A DNA stretch of 23,596 bases. Source: a virus. Positions 20,908 through 23,596 of this stretch are shown here, one piece after another. The translations under genes were made by a program, and so were the position numbers. The notes under the pieces are model-generated. The model saw nothing but the letters and a program-made list of their open reading frames with translations, was not told the origin of the DNA and did not search any database. The DNA lies in IMG/VR virus record IMGVR_UViG_3300037191_001000, positions 1 through 23,596 of that record. The stretch is one strand, 5' to 3'. Each line of letters starts with the position of its first letter. Positions within the stretch are counted from its first letter, which is position 1.

Positions 20908-23253
20908 CTACTTGAAGTTGCCGTCTTTACGTGTGTACAGTGCCCTAATCCTTTGCCAATCCTCGACCATAGACGCTGCCGCAGCGTCATCTATTTCCTT
21001 GATGGCGTTTGTACCGTCTTTGTCAAATTGCTTGATACTTTTCTCCAAGCGTTTCTTAGCTTTCTTCACAGCTTCTTCGATGACTTGTTGTTTATCGAAG
21101 CCCTTGGTACCAATAGCTCCTCCGATATCCTTCATAATATTACCTAGGTCTGTGGTGATAAGGTTAGCCTCCCACCCTAGGCTCTCTAGGTAGTTATACA
21201 CAGGCGTTGTTAATGCTTTAACAGCTCTATTATGCTGCTCCACTAACTCTGCTGTGCCTTCTTCCGAGGGTGAAGCGGCGAGGGGTAACTGCCCTGTGTT
21301 GATAACCTCGTCCATAGCAATCTCTTGAGGGGTTCGAGTATCGTTTTCCGTAGGCAATCCCTTAGGGGGGTCCTCGGGCATAGAGCCTTGGCCAAGCAAC
21401 TGACTGTAGAATGTCCGAGCTGTTTTACCGTAGTCCACGCCCCCGTTCATGTGCTGGAACGTCCGAATGTAATTGTTTATACGGGGTATGTAGTTTTCTT
21501 GGAGGTTTTTGATTACCTTTATGACGTCCGAGGGTTGGGTCCCGAGGGCTTCTACGCGAGCTGTTCCATCTTGGGCATAGGTTATCTTCATGGTCTTGGA
21601 GTCGAACTTCTGGTCTATGCGGTCTTTGATATTGACTGCAATGAACTCCCCTGATATCAACAGGGCCTTCTTTGCAAACTCCCCGTCGGGGTCATACTTC
21701 TCCAAGAAAGGGATAATATCTGCGTTAGCTGTATTTTTAATAAAGGCGTCCATAACCTCGGCACCATCCGAAGCTTTCCAGCTATCTACAGCTTTGCTTA
21801 GTTTGCTCATTACCCACTTGTTACCTTCAATAACAGCGGGGTCATCGCTGTTGACATTCTGGGATATGTGTTTACTCATAGCTCCCAAGAAGAGAGCAGA
21901 GCCTTGTCCATACTCTTTCTTGGAGACTCCAGGGGGCCTATTGGTTTGCCCTGCATACAGGCCGTAGGCTACCGTTTGCACATTCCAGTTTAGTGTAGAT
22001 ACGTGGTCCCGAACCTCCTGTGACGCAATTTCCAAGGCGATGCCTGCACCCCCTGCCGCCATAAACGCCAGTTGACCAGCTATAGCGGGGTCGCTTAGTA
22101 ACCTAAGTCTATTAGAGTTTTCAAGCCATGCCACACTATTCTTTACTTTTTCCGCAGGTATTGAACCATCCCTGAAGCCCTCGTAAATTTTCGCCATTGC
22201 CTCCATACTGGTGACTAAAGATTTACCCGCTTCGGTATATCCGTACGTGCTTCCGATTGCAGCGATTTGTTCTTGTAACGCACCTATGATTCGTATAGAT
22301 TTTGTTCTATCATCTAATTCAGGGTTATCGTTAATAGCCTGAATCGTCGTTCGTGCAGTAGCAAATGTCGCAGATACCTTAGTCGACCACTCTGGTTGTT
22401 GTGTTAACCGTTCTGCCAGAAGACGATCATTTGTAACTGCTCTGTCTAGTGCCACAGACCGTTGTATTTGTTGTCTTTCTAGGTTTAACCTGTACAGTGC
22501 CTCTTGAGGGGGTCCGTCAAAACCCGCAACTCTGGCCGCTTGTAAGTTTGCATTATAAATCTTACGCTGTTCCTTGGCAATTTCAGCCTCGGATTTCTCT
22601 TGTGAGATTAACCTGTTCAGTGTTGCAGAGCTATCCCCTAGGGTATTCTTAGCAATGTTACGGAACTCAGTTGCAAGCCCGGGTACTTGATTAATGTACT
22701 TGCGTACTAGGGCTTCTACTTTGACGTTAAGCTCCGTCGAGTTCTTAGCTCCACGTTGCTTGAGCCTAGCCAGTTGATGAAGGTTATCAGTAGCTTCCTT
22801 GAGGGTTTGCTCGTCGGACTCAGAGTACTCCCCGGGGTCCCTGTCGTCCCCGTAGTTATCGTTCATCCTTAGCTCTGCGTTGACTTTATCAGCAGCAGCC
22901 CCGGGAATCGCAGCATCAGCAATTTGCCCGTCGAAGTAATCCTTCAGCGTACCCTCAATCTCTGTCTCTGCTTCTGCCTCTTTGTACCCCTTGTACGCAT
23001 CAATGGCCATCTCACCACCGAACTTAACAAGGTCACTGTAGTCAGTTACATATTTCTGAGGTGCGAAAGATGTATACTTATCAGATTTATCCGCAGCTAT
23101 GACGGGTTTTCGGACAGCAGTGCCCACAGCTTTTACGGTATTGCCCTCACGAGCTTGTGCTCGGTTACTATACGTGGTTACTTCTGTCTGCCGAAGGTCA
23201 GTGTCAAAACTCTGAGGTGATTTTGAACGGGTAGTTCTTTCTTTAGCTGCCAT
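20908..23253 (-). CDS. Large internal virion protein candidate, 781 residues
   Basis: Ala/Glu/Lys-rich, mostly helical, with no signal peptide. The N-terminal 60 residues are disordered and basic. It lies just upstream of the muralytic virion gene, the position of the T7 gp15/gp16 ejection proteins, so an ejectosome role is likely by context. The family is not identified from the sequence. The start ATG at 23253 overlaps the upstream gene by 11 bp; it ends 7 bp before the next gene's start. Confidence 0.7.
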   Translation of the reverse strand: MAAKERTTRSKSPQSFDTDLRQTEVTTYSNRAQAREGNTVKAVGTAVRKPVIAADKSDKYTSFAPQKYVTDYSDLVKFGGEMAIDAYKGYKEAEAETEIEGTLKDYFDGQIADAAIPGAAADKVNAELRMNDNYGDDRDPGEYSESDEQTLKEATDNLHQLARLKQRGAKNSTELNVKVEALVRKYINQVPGLATEFRNIAKNTLGDSSATLNRLISQEKSEAEIAKEQRKIYNANLQAARVAGFDGPPQEALYRLNLERQQIQRSVALDRAVTNDRLLAERLTQQPEWSTKVSATFATARTTIQAINDNPELDDRTKSIRIIGALQEQIAAIGSTYGYTEAGKSLVTSMEAMAKIYEGFRDGSIPAEKVKNSVAWLENSNRLRLLSDPAIAGQLAFMAAGGAGIALEIASQEVRDHVSTLNWNVQTVAYGLYAGQTNRPPGVSKKEYGQGSALFLGAMSKHISQNVNSDDPAVIEGNKWVMSKLSKAVDSWKASDGAEVMDAFIKNTANADIIPFLEKYDPDGEFAKKALLISGEFIAVNIKDRIDQKFDSKTMKITYAQDGTARVEALGTQPSDVIKVIKNLQENYIPRINNYIRTFQHMNGGVDYGKTARTFYSQLLGQGSMPEDPPKGLPTENDTRTPQEIAMDEVINTGQLPLAASPSEEGTAELVEQHNRAVKALTTPVYNYLESLGWEANLITTDLGNIMKDIGGAIGTKGFDKQQVIEEAVKKAKKRLEKSIKQFDKDGTNAIKEIDDAAAASMVEDWQRIRALYTRKDGNFK

Positions 23254-23596
23254 CGGGGGTTTTTCCTTTTGCTTCTTGAGCCATGTTTGTCCAGAACTCT
23301 ATGAATTGAGGACTCATACCCGAAGCTCTTAGCTTATCCATAAACTTATCCATAGGGTCTGTAGTGCCTATTCTCTTGGTAATTATGCTGAGCATGTTTT
23401 TATCAGTGTTGCCGGTAGCTTTCATCATACTGATGATGTAGCCCTCTATCTGCTTCAACTCGTCAGGGCTCCATAGGGCATTAAGGTACCTGAGGTTGAG
23501 TATACCCTCGTTCATCGCGGCTTGGTCATCACCGTGGGCCAAGCTATTAGCGACATAAGCAGTGTACCAGTCCTTAGTGTACTTCCTAAGCTCCTC
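23243..23596 (-). CDS. Hypothetical virion-region protein, 5'-truncated by the window edge
   Basis: The frame remains open to the window end, giving at least 117 residues (first visible residues EELRKYTKDWYTAYVANSL). A TTG at 23542 is probably internal. The sequence is helical (DELKQIEGYIISMMKATGN, FIEFWTNMAQEAKGK). Likely a small internal or adaptor protein in the late operon; no family recognised. Confidence 0.65.
   Translation of the reverse strand, partial: EELRKYTKDWYTAYVANSLAHGDDQAAMNEGILNLRYLNALWSPDELKQIEGYIISMMKATGNTDKNMLSIITKRIGTTDPMDKFMDKLRASGMSPQFIEFWTNMAQEAKGKTPDGS

Overview
The window looks like part of a lytic-type, podovirus-like dsDNA bacteriophage genome with a T7-like replication module. 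It encodes a primase-helicase, a family A DNA polymerase split into separate exonuclease and polymerase genes, a probable ssDNA-binding protein, a 5'-3' exonuclease, endonuclease I, a class II (B12-type) ribonucleotide reductase and a virion muramidase. No phage RNA polymerase, integrase or recognisable repressor gene is visible. Good sigma70-type promoters and many tightly overlapping genes suggest transcription by host RNA polymerase. A lipobox, a Sec signal peptide and muralytic virion enzymes point to a Gram-negative host. The layout and the class II reductase recall the SIO1/VpV262-type podoviruses (Zobellviridae, including the 'cobaviruses'); that placement is inference from gene content.

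Layout. Positions 1-616 are non-coding and dense in repeats: a hairpin, a 10-bp tandem triplet, and two long inverted repeats with operator-like cores. Positions 617-4055 form an accessory region of small, mostly unrecognised genes. It includes an exported protein, a small membrane protein and a tRNA-like element with an oversized middle. Five copies of a 16-bp palindrome (TTGTKACNNGTMACRA) lie here, two of them just downstream of a perfect TATAAT box. Positions 4116-6661 hold a Zn-finger protein and an M28/M20-like metallopeptidase. Positions 6748-9101 hold short genes, several with zinc ribbons, and a metallophosphoesterase, driven in part by a sigma70 promoter at 6951-6979. Positions 9094-18221 hold nucleotide metabolism and replication, with a second strong promoter (13432-13460) before the SSB-like gene. 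Positions 18211-19013 add a zinc-ribbon protein, a 22-residue membrane peptide and an Asp/Asn beta-hydroxylase-like oxygenase.

The plus-strand genes end at 19013, converging with a 4-bp overlap on the minus-strand block (19010 to the window end). That block encodes a membrane-anchored coiled-coil protein, a virion protein with two probable muralytic domains, a 781-residue probable internal virion protein, and an edge-truncated gene. A large hairpin plus T-run for the plus strand lies inside the first minus-strand gene and probably stops plus-strand transcription.

The plus strand therefore carries early regulation, host-directed accessory functions and DNA synthesis, and the minus strand carries late virion genes. 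The least expected parts are the operator/promoter network on the left, the inverted-repeat region, the odd tRNA-like gene and the split polymerase.
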